In this document: positions 8,386 to 16,001 of the stretch, one piece after another
How positions within the stretch are numbered: position 1 is the first letter of the stretch
Layout: each line of letters starts with the position of its first letter
Assembly (NCBI GenBank): GCA_964553405.1
Contig: CAZKLS010000006.1
Span: forward strand, 1-62,453
Source: DATIRA01 sp964553405
GTDB lineage: Bacteria > Pseudomonadota > Gammaproteobacteria > Steroidobacterales > Steroidobacteraceae
Direction: 5' to 3'
DNA length: 62,453 bases
The notes under the pieces: generated by a model
The model's database searches: none
Told to the model about the DNA's origin: nothing
What the model saw: the letters and a program-made list of their open reading frames with translations, nothing else
Translations under genes and position numbers: made by a program

Positions 8386-8699
8386 GCGAGGAACGGATCA
8401 CGCGCGTCAGCGTACGGCTGCTCGATCGGGAGTACCAGGTCGCCTGCCCGGCCGACGAGCGTTCCGCACTGCTCGACTCGGCGGAATACCTGGACGCCAA
8501 GATGCGGGAGGTCCGCGACACCGGCAACGTCGTCGGGCTCGACCGCATCGCCGTCATATCGGCGCTCAATCTGGCCAACGAGCTGATCAAGCTGCGACGC
8601 GGCGGCACGGCGGTAGACGGAGAAGTCGGCTCGCGGCTCAGGGTGATCCGGGAGCGAGTGGAAGCTGCGCTCGAAAAGGGCCAGCAGATGGAACTATAG
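8382..8699 (+). CDS. zapA: Cell division protein ZapA
   Basis: ZapA binds and bundles FtsZ filaments at the division ring. The 105-residue product has the family's N-terminal VSVRLLDREYQVACPADER segment, LDAKMREVR, and the RIAVISALNLANELI helix, followed by a C-terminal coiled coil. The chosen start is TTG at 8382, overlapping the stop of the preceding coiled-coil gene (TTGA). No ATG or GTG lies close enough to preserve the conserved N-terminus. It is followed by the 6S RNA gene, as in E. coli. Confidence 0.92.
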   Translation: MSEERITRVSVRLLDREYQVACPADERSALLDSAEYLDAKMREVRDTGNVVGLDRIAVISALNLANELIKLRRGGTAVDGEVGSRLRVIRERVEAALEKGQQMEL

Positions 8700-8733
8700 G
8701 GCGACGGGCGACGGCCCGACTCCCTTTCGAATT

Positions 8734-8922
8734 GGCGCCGCCTGCGGTGTTCGACACGGTCCGGGTTACCTCTCGACCGTAAGTCAAAAACCCAGGGGAT
8801 CCTGACCAGCGGCAGCATTGTGCACGTCCGCCTCGTGCGGGAAGCCTTAAGTGTCGCGGTTTTCCCCGCTTATTGCTCCATGTCGAGAGCAATGGTCCGT
8901 GACGGCACATGCGGGTGGCGCC
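8734..8922 (+). ncRNA. ssrS: 6S RNA (SsrS)
   Basis: 6S RNA mimics an open promoter and sequesters the housekeeping sigma-70 RNA polymerase. Evidence is position (between zapA and fau, as in E. coli), a length of about 189 bases, and sequence. The ends GGCGCCGCCTGCGGTGT (from 8734) and GCACATGCGGGTGGCGCC (to about 8922) can pair as the closing stem. The conserved GAAGCCTTAA box lies at about 8850-8860 in the downstream half, matching the E. coli 6S block. Ends are estimated from the stem. It is probably transcribed from the zapA direction and/or its own promoter. Confidence 0.9.
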
Positions 8923-8951
8923 TCCTCTTTCCCTGCATCGATCCGGCGACG

Positions 8952-9593
8952 ATGGCCAAGCCCAGCAACGAAACCCGCGCGGCGCGTCGGCGCATGCGTG
9001 CCGCGCGAAGCGCGCTCTCACCGTCGGCACGGCGCGTGGCGCAGGAATCGATCCGACGCTCCATCCGGGACCTCGGCCTGCTTCGACCCGGCGACAAGCT
9101 CGCGGTCTACCTGGCGATGCCCGGCGAGGTCAACCTCGCTGGCGTCGTCGAAGACGCGCTGCGTCTCGGCGTGGACCTCCACGCCCCGAAGATCGCGAGC
9201 AGGCGTCGCCGCGATGTCGCCTTCGTGCCCTACGACGGCCGGTCAGGCAGCAACCCGTGGGGCTTCGCCGGCGTAGCCGAGCCGCTCGCCGCGACTGCCC
9301 GGCGCGTCCCGGTACGGCGACTCGACACGATTCTGCTGCCGGTCGTCGGCTTCGACCGGGCCGGCAACCGGCTCGGCATGGGCGCCGGCTTCTACGACCG
9401 CGCACTGCGCATGCTGCGGGACGGCACGCGACGCTGGCGTCGGCCGCGACTGGTGGGCGTCGCGTTCGCCTGCCAGGAACTGCCGGCGATCGACGCCTCG
9501 AGCTGGGACGTGCCGGTCGACCTCGTCGTCACCGACCGGGAGGTCATCCGGCCCGCGCGCCCGAGGCCAAGCGGCGCGCGACCATCAACCTGA
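8952..9593 (+). CDS. fau: 5-formyltetrahydrofolate cyclo-ligase
   Basis: A 213-residue enzyme (YgfA/Fau) that converts 5-formyl-THF to 5,10-methenyl-THF using ATP. The family signature near residue 130 is clear: DTILLPVVGFDRAGNRLG then MGAGFYDRAL, which holds the ATP-binding glycines. The N-terminal KPSNETRAARRRMRAARSAL region is also typical. ATG 8952 was chosen over upstream in-frame starts because those lie inside the 6S RNA. The zapA-ssrS-fau order is conserved in gammaproteobacteria. Confidence 0.93.
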   Translation: MAKPSNETRAARRRMRAARSALSPSARRVAQESIRRSIRDLGLLRPGDKLAVYLAMPGEVNLAGVVEDALRLGVDLHAPKIASRRRRDVAFVPYDGRSGSNPWGFAGVAEPLAATARRVPVRRLDTILLPVVGFDRAGNRLGMGAGFYDRALRMLRDGTRRWRRPRLVGVAFACQELPAIDASSWDVPVDLVVTDREVIRPARPRPSGARPST

Positions 9594-9608
9594 AGGGGTT
9601 TCCGACCG

Positions 9609-10073
9609 ATGAAATACTGGCTGCTGAAAAGCGAACCGGATACGTTCGGCATCGACGACCTGGAAGCGGCACCACGCTCGACGACGGCATGGGACGGCGT
9701 GCGCAACTACCAGGCGCGCAACATGCTGCGCGACGAGTTCCGGCGGGGAGACCTCGCCTTCTTCTATCACTCGAGCTGCAAGGAGCCCGGCATCGCGGGC
9801 ATCGTCAAGGTCGTCCGCGCGGGCTACCCGGACCCGAGCGCGTTCGATCGCAACAGTCCGTACTTCGATCCGCAGGGCGATCCGAAGTCGCCGCGCTGGT
9901 ACAGCGTCGACGTGAAGCTCGATCGTCGGATCGATCCGCCGATCACGTTGAAGGAGTTGCGCAGCCGTCAGCGCGGCGCGTTGAAAGACATGCTGCTGCT
10001 CCGTCGCGGCAACCGACTTTCGGTCACTCCGGTCACCGCCGATGAGTGGAACTTCATCCTCGGCATGCGTTGA
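9609..10073 (+). CDS. EVE domain-containing protein (thymocyte nuclear protein 1-like)
   Basis: A 154-residue single EVE (PUA-like fold) domain. Signature segments are MKYWLLKSEPDTF at the start, WDGVRNYQARNMLRD, GDLAFFYHSS, and the later SPRWYSVDVKL. EVE domains bind modified bases in DNA or RNA in several characterised restriction and RNA-modification proteins. No such partner gene is adjacent here, and this family is common as a stand-alone housekeeping gene after fau. The start follows a GGGG-containing leader 15 bases downstream of fau. Confidence 0.9.
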   Translation: MKYWLLKSEPDTFGIDDLEAAPRSTTAWDGVRNYQARNMLRDEFRRGDLAFFYHSSCKEPGIAGIVKVVRAGYPDPSAFDRNSPYFDPQGDPKSPRWYSVDVKLDRRIDPPITLKELRSRQRGALKDMLLLRRGNRLSVTPVTADEWNFILGMR

Positions 10074-10132
10074 ACGACAGCGCAGCGACGTTCGCTTCGA
10101 GGAACGCGCGACAGATTTTCGTGACGAACCTC

Positions 10133-10161
10133 TTGCAATTAAGTTTTGATTTCTGTAAATA
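10133..10161 (+). promoter_or_regulatory. Predicted promoter for the basic repeat microprotein
   Basis: TTGCAA at 10133-10138 and TAAATA at 10156-10161 are spaced 17 bases apart within an unusually AT-rich stretch compared with its surroundings. The leader to the ATG at 10196 is about 28 bases and contains a GGAG Shine-Dalgarno at 10186-10189. Confidence 0.55.
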
Positions 10162-10195
10162 CTGCGCGCGGACTAACCCGACTATGGAGATGACA

Positions 10196-10336
10196 ATGGC
10201 AACTGCAGTCAAGAAGGCGAAGGCCAAGAAGGCCGTGAAGAAGGCGAAGGCCAAGAAGACTGTCAAGAAGGCGAAGGCCAAGCGGACAGTGAAGAAGGCC
10301 GCCGCGAAGCGGAAGGTCGCCGCCAAGAAGAAGTAA
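10196..10336 (+). CDS. Lysine/alanine-rich histone H1-like microprotein (46 aa)
   Basis: The 46-residue product is built almost only of Lys, Ala, Val, Arg and Thr: after MATA come four 9-residue units of the type VKKAKAKK(A/T). This resembles the basic tails of bacterial histone H1-like and AlgP-like proteins, which bind DNA or RNA non-specifically. ATG 10196 is preferred over ATGs at 10184 and 10190 because GGAG at 10186-10189 sits 6 bases upstream of it. The gene has its own promoter and a strong terminator, so it is probably expressed as a separate, perhaps abundant, unit. A nucleoid or ribosome association is inference. Confidence 0.75.
   Translation: MATAVKKAKAKKAVKKAKAKKTVKKAKAKRTVKKAAAKRKVAAKKK
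10208..10315 (+). repeat. 27-bp in-frame tandem repeat (about 4 units)
   Basis: Units begin at 10208, 10235, 10262 and 10289. The first three are nearly identical and share the core AAGAAGGCGAAGGCCAAG; the fourth diverges after 12 bases. Each encodes a VKKAKAKKA-type 9-mer. Copy number could vary between strains by slippage. Confidence 0.85.
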
Positions 10337-10356
10337 GCGACGATCGCATGCTTCCA

Positions 10357-10389
10357 ACTGTGCCCGCGAAAGCGGGCACAGTCGTTTCT
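10357..10389 (+). terminator. Rho-independent terminator after the basic microprotein
   Basis: A perfect 11-bp stem (ACTGTGCCCGC at 10357-10367 and its complement at 10372-10382) closes a GAAA tetraloop and is followed by CGTTTCT. It lies 20 bases after the microprotein stop and before the chosen rpiA start. Confidence 0.8.
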
Positions 10390-10404
10390 GGAGACGTCGA
10401 ACCG

Positions 10405-11070
10405 ATGAGCCAGGACCAGCAAAAGCAGCGTGCCGCAGCGGCCGCGCTCGAATTCGTCCCGCGGGATGCCGTAATCGGCGTCGGCACGGGTTCCACGGTC
10501 GACTTCTTCATCGACGCGCTGGCCGGGATGCGCGACCGGATCGCCGGCGCGGTCTCGAGCTCGGAGGCGAGCAGCCGTCGCCTGCGGTCGATCGGCGTCC
10601 CGCTGCTCGACCTCAACGAGGTCGGCGAGCTGCCGCTGTACGTCGACGGCGCCGATGAAGCGACGCGCCGCCTCGAACTGATCAAGGGCGGCGGCGGCGC
10701 GCTGACGCGCGAGAAGATCGTCGCGGCGGCCTCGCGCAGGTTCGTCTGCATCGTGGACGAGCGCAAGCTCGTCGCCAGGCTGGGCAGCTTCCCGCTCCCG
10801 GTCGAAGTGATCCCGATGGCGCGCGGCTACGTCGCGCGTGAACTCGCGGCCCTCGGCGGGCGTCCGCTCTGGCGCGAAGGCACGGTCACCGACAACGGCA
10901 ACCACGTCCTCGACGTGGCGGGACTCGAGATCGTCGACGCCGTATCGCTCGAACAGTCGATCAACCAGATCGCCGGCGTCGTCACGGTGGGGCTGTTCGC
11001 GCAGCGGCCAGCCGATCTGCTACTGGTAGGAACCGAGTCGGACGTCGTAACCTTGGCGCGTGGCGATTGA
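10405..11070 (+). CDS. rpiA: Ribose-5-phosphate isomerase A
   Basis: RpiA interconverts ribose-5-phosphate and ribulose-5-phosphate in the pentose phosphate pathway. The 221-residue product carries GVGTGSTVDFFIDAL (phosphate loop), the YVDGADEA catalytic-aspartate motif and KGGGGALTREKIVA, all in order. ATG 10405 gives the usual length; an upstream in-frame ATG at 10348 would place the start before the terminator hairpin. Its end overlaps the GTG start of glcD by 11 bases, coupling it to the glycolate oxidase genes. Confidence 0.95.
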   Translation: MSQDQQKQRAAAAALEFVPRDAVIGVGTGSTVDFFIDALAGMRDRIAGAVSSSEASSRRLRSIGVPLLDLNEVGELPLYVDGADEATRRLELIKGGGGALTREKIVAAASRRFVCIVDERKLVARLGSFPLPVEVIPMARGYVARELAALGGRPLWREGTVTDNGNHVLDVAGLEIVDAVSLEQSINQIAGVVTVGLFAQRPADLLLVGTESDVVTLARGD

Positions 11071-12517
11071 TCGCTCCCTGGTAGCAGAACTCGAGGCGGC
11101 ACTCGGTCCGCAGTCGGTCCTCGCGACACCCGAGGCCTGCGTCGTTTACGAATGCGACGCATTGACGGCGCACCGGCGGCGTCCCGAGCTCGTCGTGTTG
11201 CCGACGTCCACGGCCGAGGTGCAGACCGCGCTCGCCGCCTGCCGGCGTCATCAGGTGCCGGTCGTCGCGCGCGGAGCCGGGACCGGCCTGTCGGGCGGCG
11301 CGCTGCCGGTGGAAGGCGGCGTGCTGCTGGTGCTCGCCAGGCTCGATCAGATCCTCGAGGTCGATGCCGACCGGCGACTCGCACGCGTGCAGCCGGGCGT
11401 GACCAATCTCGCCATCTCGGCGGCGGCCGGCCCGCACGGCCTCTACTACGCCCCGGATCCTTCCTCGCAGGTTGCCTGCACGATCGGCGGCAACGTCGCC
11501 GAGAACTCCGGTGGCGTGCACTGCCTCAAGCACGGCCTGACGCTGCACAACCTGCTCGAGATCAAGCTGGTCACGATCGACGGGGAACTGCTCACGCTCG
11601 GCTCGCCGATGGGCGATGCCCCGGGACTGCCACTGCTCGCGCTGCTTACCGGCTCGGAGGGCATGCTCGGCGTCGTCGTCGAGGTGACGGTCCGGCTGCT
11701 GCCGGTCCCGGAACGCGTCGAGCTGCTGATGGCCTCGTTCGACGACGTCGGTCGCTGCGCCGGAGCGGTCGGCGGCCTGATCGCCTCCGGGATCATTCCG
11801 GCAGGACTGGAGATGATGGATGCGCCGGCGATCCGCGCCGCAGAGGCCTTCGTGCACTGCGGCTATCCCGAGGACGCCGCCGCGCTGCTGCTGTGCGAAC
11901 TCGACGGCCTCGGCGAGGACGTCGAGGCGCAGCTCGAGGCGGTGGAGCGTCTGCTGCGCGGGCACGGGGCCACGGAACTGCGGCGTGCGCCCGACGTGTC
12001 CGGGCGCCTGCTGATGTGGTCGGGCCGCAAATCGGCCTTTCCCGCCGTGGGTCGCCTCGCCCCGGATTACTACTGCATGGACGGCACCATCCCGCGTCGT
12101 CACCTCGCGGAGGTGCTGCAACGCATCAGCCAGATGTCCGAGGAGTACGCGCTGCCGGTGGCCAACGTATTCCACGCCGGCGACGGCAACCTGCACCCGC
12201 TGATCATGTTCGACGCCGGCAACGCGGGTGAACTCGAGCGGGCCGAGGCATTCGGGGCCGCGATCCTCGAGTTGTGCGTCGCGGTGGGCGGCACCGTGAC
12301 CGGGGAGCACGGCGTGGGCGTGGAGAAACTCGGACCGATGTGTTCACAGTTCGCCAGCGCCGAACTCGAGCTCTTCCATGCGCTGAAGCGGGCCTTCGAT
12401 CCGCAGGAACTGCTCAATCCGGGCAAGGCCGTCCCGACGCTCGCGCGCTGCGCCGACTACGGTGCGATGCGCGTGCACGGCGGGAAGCTCCCTCACGGTC
12501 ACCTGCCGCGGTTCTGA
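11060..12517 (+). CDS. glcD: Glycolate oxidase subunit GlcD (FAD-linked)
   Basis: A 485-residue FAD-binding subunit of the membrane-associated glycolate oxidase, which oxidises glycolate to glyoxylate. The PCMH-type FAD domain is marked by PVVARGAGTGLSGGALP near residue 75 and GGNVAENSGGVHCLKHG near 145. The C-terminal domain has NVFHAGDGNLHP and GTVTGEHGVGVEKL, typical of GlcD/D-lactate dehydrogenase. GTG start overlaps rpiA; the stop overlaps the ATG of glcE. A D-lactate oxidase role is possible for single members, but the complete DEF set favours glycolate. Confidence 0.93.
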   Translation: MAIDRSLVAELEAALGPQSVLATPEACVVYECDALTAHRRRPELVVLPTSTAEVQTALAACRRHQVPVVARGAGTGLSGGALPVEGGVLLVLARLDQILEVDADRRLARVQPGVTNLAISAAAGPHGLYYAPDPSSQVACTIGGNVAENSGGVHCLKHGLTLHNLLEIKLVTIDGELLTLGSPMGDAPGLPLLALLTGSEGMLGVVVEVTVRLLPVPERVELLMASFDDVGRCAGAVGGLIASGIIPAGLEMMDAPAIRAAEAFVHCGYPEDAAALLLCELDGLGEDVEAQLEAVERLLRGHGATELRRAPDVSGRLLMWSGRKSAFPAVGRLAPDYYCMDGTIPRRHLAEVLQRISQMSEEYALPVANVFHAGDGNLHPLIMFDAGNAGELERAEAFGAAILELCVAVGGTVTGEHGVGVEKLGPMCSQFASAELELFHALKRAFDPQELLNPGKAVPTLARCADYGAMRVHGGKLPHGHLPRF

Positions 12518-13584
12518 TGTCGATGGCGGAAGCGGACCTCACGTCGGAACTGGTCGAACGCGTCCGTGACGCGGCCGCGGGAAGGACCGCGCTCCGGGTG
12601 CGAGGCGGCGACAGCAAGCGCTTCTACGGGCGACAGGTCGAGGCCGAGGAGCTCGACGTCTCTGGCCACCGCGGCGTGTTGCGGTACGACCCGGCCGAGC
12701 TCGTCGTCACGGCGCGCGCCGGCACGCGACTCGACGAGACCATCGAGCTGCTCGCGGCCAGCGGGCAGCGCCTGCCCTTCGAGCCCCCGCAGTTCGCCCC
12801 GTCGGCGACGCTCGGCGGAATGGTCGCCGCCGGCCTCGCCGGACCCGCCCGCGCGTCGGCGGGCGCGGTCAGGGACCACCTGCTCGGCGTGCGCATCCTG
12901 ACCGGCGACGGCCGGGTGCTGCGGTTCGGCGGCGAGGTGATCAAGAACGTCGCCGGCTACGACGTCGCGCGGATCATGGCCGGCTCGCTCGGAACGCTCG
13001 CCGTACTGCTCGAGGTCTCGCTGCGCGTGGTCCCGGTCCCGATGGGTGAGTTGACGATCCGCCAGGAAGCGGCCGAGGACGAGGCGCTGCGCAGGCTGAC
13101 GGAATGGACGCGGATGCCGCTGCCGCTTACGGCCAGCTGCTGGTTCGACGGTGTGCTGACGTTGCGGCTCGAGGGCTCGCCGGCCGCGCTGGCCCGAATG
13201 CACCGGCAGCTCGGCGGTACGGCGCTCGACGACGGCGCCGCGTTCTGGCGCAGCCTGCGCGAACAGACGCACGCTTGCTTCGATCTGCAACGGCCCCTGT
13301 GGAGGCTCTCGCTGCCGCCCGGGACACCGGCGCTCGCCTCGGCGGGCGTAGCGCTGTTCGAATGGAACGGCATGCAGCGCTGGTGCCACGGTGCAGACCG
13401 GGAAGCCTGCCGGCGCATCGCGGCCGAACACGGCGGCTTCGCGACCGGCTTCCGCGGCGTGCACGGCGATGCCGAGGTGTTCGAGCCACTCACTCCGGCG
13501 CTCAGCCGGTTGCATGCGTCGCTGAAGCGCGTCTTCGACCCCGAGCGCGTGCTAAATCCCGGCCGGATGTACCGGGACTTCTGA
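12517..13584 (+). CDS. glcE: Glycolate oxidase subunit GlcE
   Basis: A 355-residue FAD-binding subunit, shorter than GlcD and lacking its catalytic C-terminal motifs, as expected for GlcE. Visible features are LRVRGGDSKRFYGR, the FAD-domain SATLGGMVAAGLAGPAR, GGEVIKNVAGYDVARI and the C-terminal LKRVFDPERVLNPGRMY. The ATG at 12517 overlaps the glcD stop (TGATG). Seven bases separate it from glcF. It acts with GlcD and GlcF in one complex. Confidence 0.93.
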   Translation: MSMAEADLTSELVERVRDAAAGRTALRVRGGDSKRFYGRQVEAEELDVSGHRGVLRYDPAELVVTARAGTRLDETIELLAASGQRLPFEPPQFAPSATLGGMVAAGLAGPARASAGAVRDHLLGVRILTGDGRVLRFGGEVIKNVAGYDVARIMAGSLGTLAVLLEVSLRVVPVPMGELTIRQEAAEDEALRRLTEWTRMPLPLTASCWFDGVLTLRLEGSPAALARMHRQLGGTALDDGAAFWRSLREQTHACFDLQRPLWRLSLPPGTPALASAGVALFEWNGMQRWCHGADREACRRIAAEHGGFATGFRGVHGDAEVFEPLTPALSRLHASLKRVFDPERVLNPGRMYRDF

Positions 13585-13591
13585 GCGGCGC

Positions 13592-14845
13592 ATGCACACC
13601 ACTCCGGCCAGCTGGCTAGACGGCACGCCGCAGGGCAGGCAGGCCCGGGACTTGCTCAGCCGCTGCGTGCACTGCGGCTTCTGCCTGCCGGCCTGCCCGA
13701 CCTACAGGCTGCTCGGCAACGAGCTCGACAGCCCCCGCGGGCGGATCTACCTGATCAAGCAGCTCGTCGAGGGCGAGCAGCAGACGGCGACGATCAGCCG
13801 GCATCTGGACCGCTGCCTGACCTGCCGGGCCTGCGAGAGCGCCTGCCCGTCGGGTGTGCAGTACGGTCGCCTCGTCGACCTGGGGCGGGAGCTGCTCGAG
13901 ACCGCTGGCCCGCGCGGACCGGTCGAGCGCGTCAAACGCTGGCTGCTGACCGAGACGCTGTCGCGTCGCCGGCTGGTCAGTGGCGGCATCGGACTCGCCC
14001 GCGCGCTCGGTCCTCTCGTTCCCGCTGCGCTGCGGGCGCGCATCCCGCGCCCCGCACGCTCACCGGGGCCGTCCGCCGCCGACGCATCGCACGCGCGTCG
14101 CGTGGTGCTGCTCGAGGGCTGCGTACAGCCCGGCCTTCGCCCGCAGATCAACGCCGCCGCAACCCGGGTGCTCGGCTCGCTGGGCATCGCCGTCGTGCGG
14201 CTGGAACGGGAGGCTTGCTGCGGTGCGCTGTGCCATCACCTTGGACGACACGATCGTGCGCTCGGTCAGGTCAGGAGCAACGTCGAGTCGCTCGCCGCCG
14301 CGCTGGACCTCGGCGCCGAGGCGGTCGTCAGCACGACCAGCGCATGCGGGCTGATGGTCAAGGACTACGCGAACCTGCTGCAGGACGATCCGCAGTGGTC
14401 GGCGCTGGCGCAGCGGGTCAGCGCGGCGACCCGCGATGTCAGCGAACTCATCGAGGCACGCGACCTCGCCGGCGCCGGGCTCGTCCCCGGGCAACGCTCG
14501 CGCGTCGCGGTGCAGTCCCCTTGCACGCTGCAGCACGGGCAACGGCTCGCGGGCCGGGTGGAGCGGCTGCTGGAAGCCGCGGGTTTCCTGCTCACTCGGG
14601 TCGCGAACCCGACCGACTGCTGCGGCTCCGCGGGGACATACTCGATCCTGCAGCAGGACATCTCGAACGCGCTGCGGGAGAGGAAACTGGCGGCATTGAT
14701 GGGCGGCGAGCCGGAGGTGATCGCCACGGCGAACATCGGCTGTCTCGAGCACCTTCGTGCAGTGGCACCCGTGCCGGTACGGCACTGGATCGAACTGCTC
14801 GCGGACGCCCTCGAGGACGCCGCGCCGGCCCCGGATCGACGCTGA
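13592..14845 (+). CDS. glcF: Glycolate oxidase iron-sulfur subunit GlcF
   Basis: A 417-residue electron-transfer subunit. Two [4Fe-4S] ferredoxin motifs lie at the N-terminus, CVHCGFCLPACPTY and CLTCRACESACPSG. Two cysteine-rich CCG domains follow, including REACCGALCHHLG and PTDCCGSAGTYSIL, as in heterodisulfide-reductase-like subunits. It completes rpiA-glcD-glcE-glcF. A terminator hairpin follows 27 bases downstream. No glcC regulator, glcA permease or glcB malate synthase is adjacent. Confidence 0.94.
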   Translation: MHTTPASWLDGTPQGRQARDLLSRCVHCGFCLPACPTYRLLGNELDSPRGRIYLIKQLVEGEQQTATISRHLDRCLTCRACESACPSGVQYGRLVDLGRELLETAGPRGPVERVKRWLLTETLSRRRLVSGGIGLARALGPLVPAALRARIPRPARSPGPSAADASHARRVVLLEGCVQPGLRPQINAAATRVLGSLGIAVVRLEREACCGALCHHLGRHDRALGQVRSNVESLAAALDLGAEAVVSTTSACGLMVKDYANLLQDDPQWSALAQRVSAATRDVSELIEARDLAGAGLVPGQRSRVAVQSPCTLQHGQRLAGRVERLLEAAGFLLTRVANPTDCCGSAGTYSILQQDISNALRERKLAALMGGEPEVIATANIGCLEHLRAVAPVPVRHWIELLADALEDAAPAPDRR

Positions 14846-14872
14846 GCCCCTGTGCGGGCTGCCGGATGAAAG

Positions 14873-14898
14873 AAGCCCGCCTGGTGGCGGGCTTCGTT
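14873..14898. terminator. Bidirectional terminator between glcF and tRNA-Gln
   Basis: The perfect 9-bp stem AAGCCCGCC/GGCGGGCTT (14873-14881 and 14886-14894) has a TGGT loop. It is followed by CGTT on the plus strand and by CTTTCATC on the minus strand, so it can serve the converging glcF and tRNA-Gln transcripts. Confidence 0.75.
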
Positions 14899-14900
14899 GC

Positions 14901-14974
14901 TGGCTGGGGGACTAGGATTCGAACCTAGGTTGACGGAGTCAGAGTCCGTAGTCCTACCGCTAGACGATCCCCCA
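14901..14974 (-). tRNA. tRNA-Gln (anticodon CTG)
   Basis: Read on the minus strand, a 74-base cloverleaf starts TGGGGGA and ends TCCCCCA-G-CCA, with CCA encoded. The anticodon stem ACGGA/TCCGT encloses loop CTCTGAC, giving anticodon CTG. The T arm contains GGTTCGAATCC. A U1-A72 end pair as seen here is a known identity feature of bacterial tRNA-Gln. It lies downstream of rpsI on the same strand. Confidence 0.97.
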
Positions 14975-14990
14975 ATGAACCGGCCGGCGG

Positions 14991-15011
14991 GCGGCGCCCC
15001 CGGGGCGCCGC
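14991..15011 (-). terminator. GC-rich hairpin after rpsI
   Basis: GCGGCGCCCC at 14991-15000 pairs with GGGGCGCCGC at 15002-15011, giving a very stable palindromic hairpin 16 bases after the rpsI stop. There is no T tract on the minus strand, so it may act as a weak terminator or as an RNA-processing/stability element ahead of tRNA-Gln. Confidence 0.5.
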
Positions 15012-15026
15012 TCAATTGCCGATAGG

Positions 15027-15419
15027 TTAACGCTTCGAGAACTGCGTGCCGCGTCGTGCCTTGCGCAGGCCGACCTTCTTGCGCTCGACCTCGCGTGCGT
15101 CGCGCGTCACGAAACCCGCGTCGCGCAGCGGCTTGCGCAGCGTCTCGTCGTAGTCGATCAATGCGCGCGTCAGGCCGTGGCGGATCGCGCCGGCCTGGCC
15201 CGTGTTGCCGCCGCCGACGACGTTCACGTCGATGTCGAACCGGTCGGTCATCTGGACCGTCTCGAGCGGCTGCCGAACGATCATGCGGGCCGTCTGGCGC
15301 CCGAAGAACTCCTCGAGCGAGCGGCCGTTGATGCGGATGTTGCCGGTACCGGTCCGGATGTGGACCCTCGCCGTGGAGGTCTTGCGGCGACCGGTTCCGT
15401 AGTTCGTGCTGGCGGGCAT
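15027..15419 (-). CDS. rpsI: 30S ribosomal protein S9
   Basis: A 130-residue S9. The N-terminus YGTGRRKTSTARVHI and the C-terminal tail ending in QFSKR, which reaches the ribosomal P site, are both conserved. GGGNTGQAGAIRHGLTRAL is also diagnostic. It lies 20 bases after rplM in the universal rplM-rpsI pair. Length equals that of E. coli S9. Confidence 0.98.
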   Translation of the reverse strand: MPASTNYGTGRRKTSTARVHIRTGTGNIRINGRSLEEFFGRQTARMIVRQPLETVQMTDRFDIDVNVVGGGNTGQAGAIRHGLTRALIDYDETLRKPLRDAGFVTRDAREVERKKVGLRKARRGTQFSKR

Positions 15420-15439
15420 CTTGATTGGCCTCGACTTGA

Positions 15440-15868
15440 TCAGATTTCGAGCGGCTTAGGCTGCTGCGCCGCGTGCGGATGCTTGCCGCCCTGGAAGACG
15501 TGGAGCTTCTTGAACATGCGCCGGCCGAGCGGATTCTTGGGCAGCATGCCCTTGACCGCGTACTCGATGGCCCGTTCCGGGTGCTCTGCCAGCATCTTCT
15601 CGAGCGACCGGCTCTTGATGCCGCCGATGGCGCCGGTGTGCCAGTAGTACACCTTGTCCTTGAGCTTGTTGCCGGTCACGCGCACTTTCTCGGCGTTGAG
15701 CACGATGATGTGGTCGCCGGTATCCACGTGCGGCGTGTACTCGGCCTTGTGCTTGCCGCGCAGCCGGGTCGCGAGTTCGGTCGCCAGGCGGCCGAGCGTC
15801 TTGCCGCTCGCATCCACCACGTACCAGTCGCGCCGCACCCGCTCGGGCCGTGCAAATACGGTCGTCAT
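15440..15868 (-). CDS. rplM: 50S ribosomal protein L13
   Basis: A 142-residue L13, the same length as E. coli. Conserved features are WYVVDASGKTLGRLATELA, TGDHIIVLNAEKV and GMLPKNPLGRRMFKKL. ATG 15868 was chosen over a longer in-frame ORF because it gives the family N-terminus and has a GGAG-like site upstream. Promoted by the sites at 15911-15939. Confidence 0.98.
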   Translation of the reverse strand: MTTVFARPERVRRDWYVVDASGKTLGRLATELATRLRGKHKAEYTPHVDTGDHIIVLNAEKVRVTGNKLKDKVYYWHTGAIGGIKSRSLEKMLAEHPERAIEYAVKGMLPKNPLGRRMFKKLHVFQGGKHPHAAQQPKPLEI

Positions 15869-15910
15869 CGGAGACTCCAGGGAACCTGTGAGTTCTGCAA
15901 AGAGCCGCAA

Positions 15911-15939
15911 ATAATAATGCAGGAGGCCGGGCATTGCAA
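15911..15939 (-). promoter_or_regulatory. Predicted promoter of rplM-rpsI
   Basis: On the minus strand TTGCAA (15939-15934) and TATTAT (15916-15911) are separated by exactly 17 bases. It leaves about a 35-base leader before the rplM ATG, in which no recognisable L13 leader structure was identified. Confidence 0.7.
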
Positions 15940-15983
15940 AGCCCCGCGATGGGGCCCGGAGGGCCCCCGTACAACACCTTAAT

Positions 15984-15993
15984 TATATATAGT
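15984..15993 (+). promoter_or_regulatory. Predicted -10 element of coq7
   Basis: TATATATAGT ends at 15993, only 8 bases before the coq7 ATG at 16002, in a markedly AT-rich patch. No good -35 is seen. The spacing predicts a leaderless or near-leaderless coq7 mRNA. Confidence 0.5.
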
Positions 15994-16001
15994 CGCGCCC
16001 G

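Noticed and set aside
8820..8951. Upstream in-frame start for fau at 8820
   Set aside because: It would put coding sequence inside the 6S RNA gene; ATG 8952 gives the family N-terminus.
10208..10315. CRISPR-like array from 27-bp repeats
   Set aside because: The units are directly adjacent without spacers, are in frame and encode a lysine-rich peptide; no cas genes are present.
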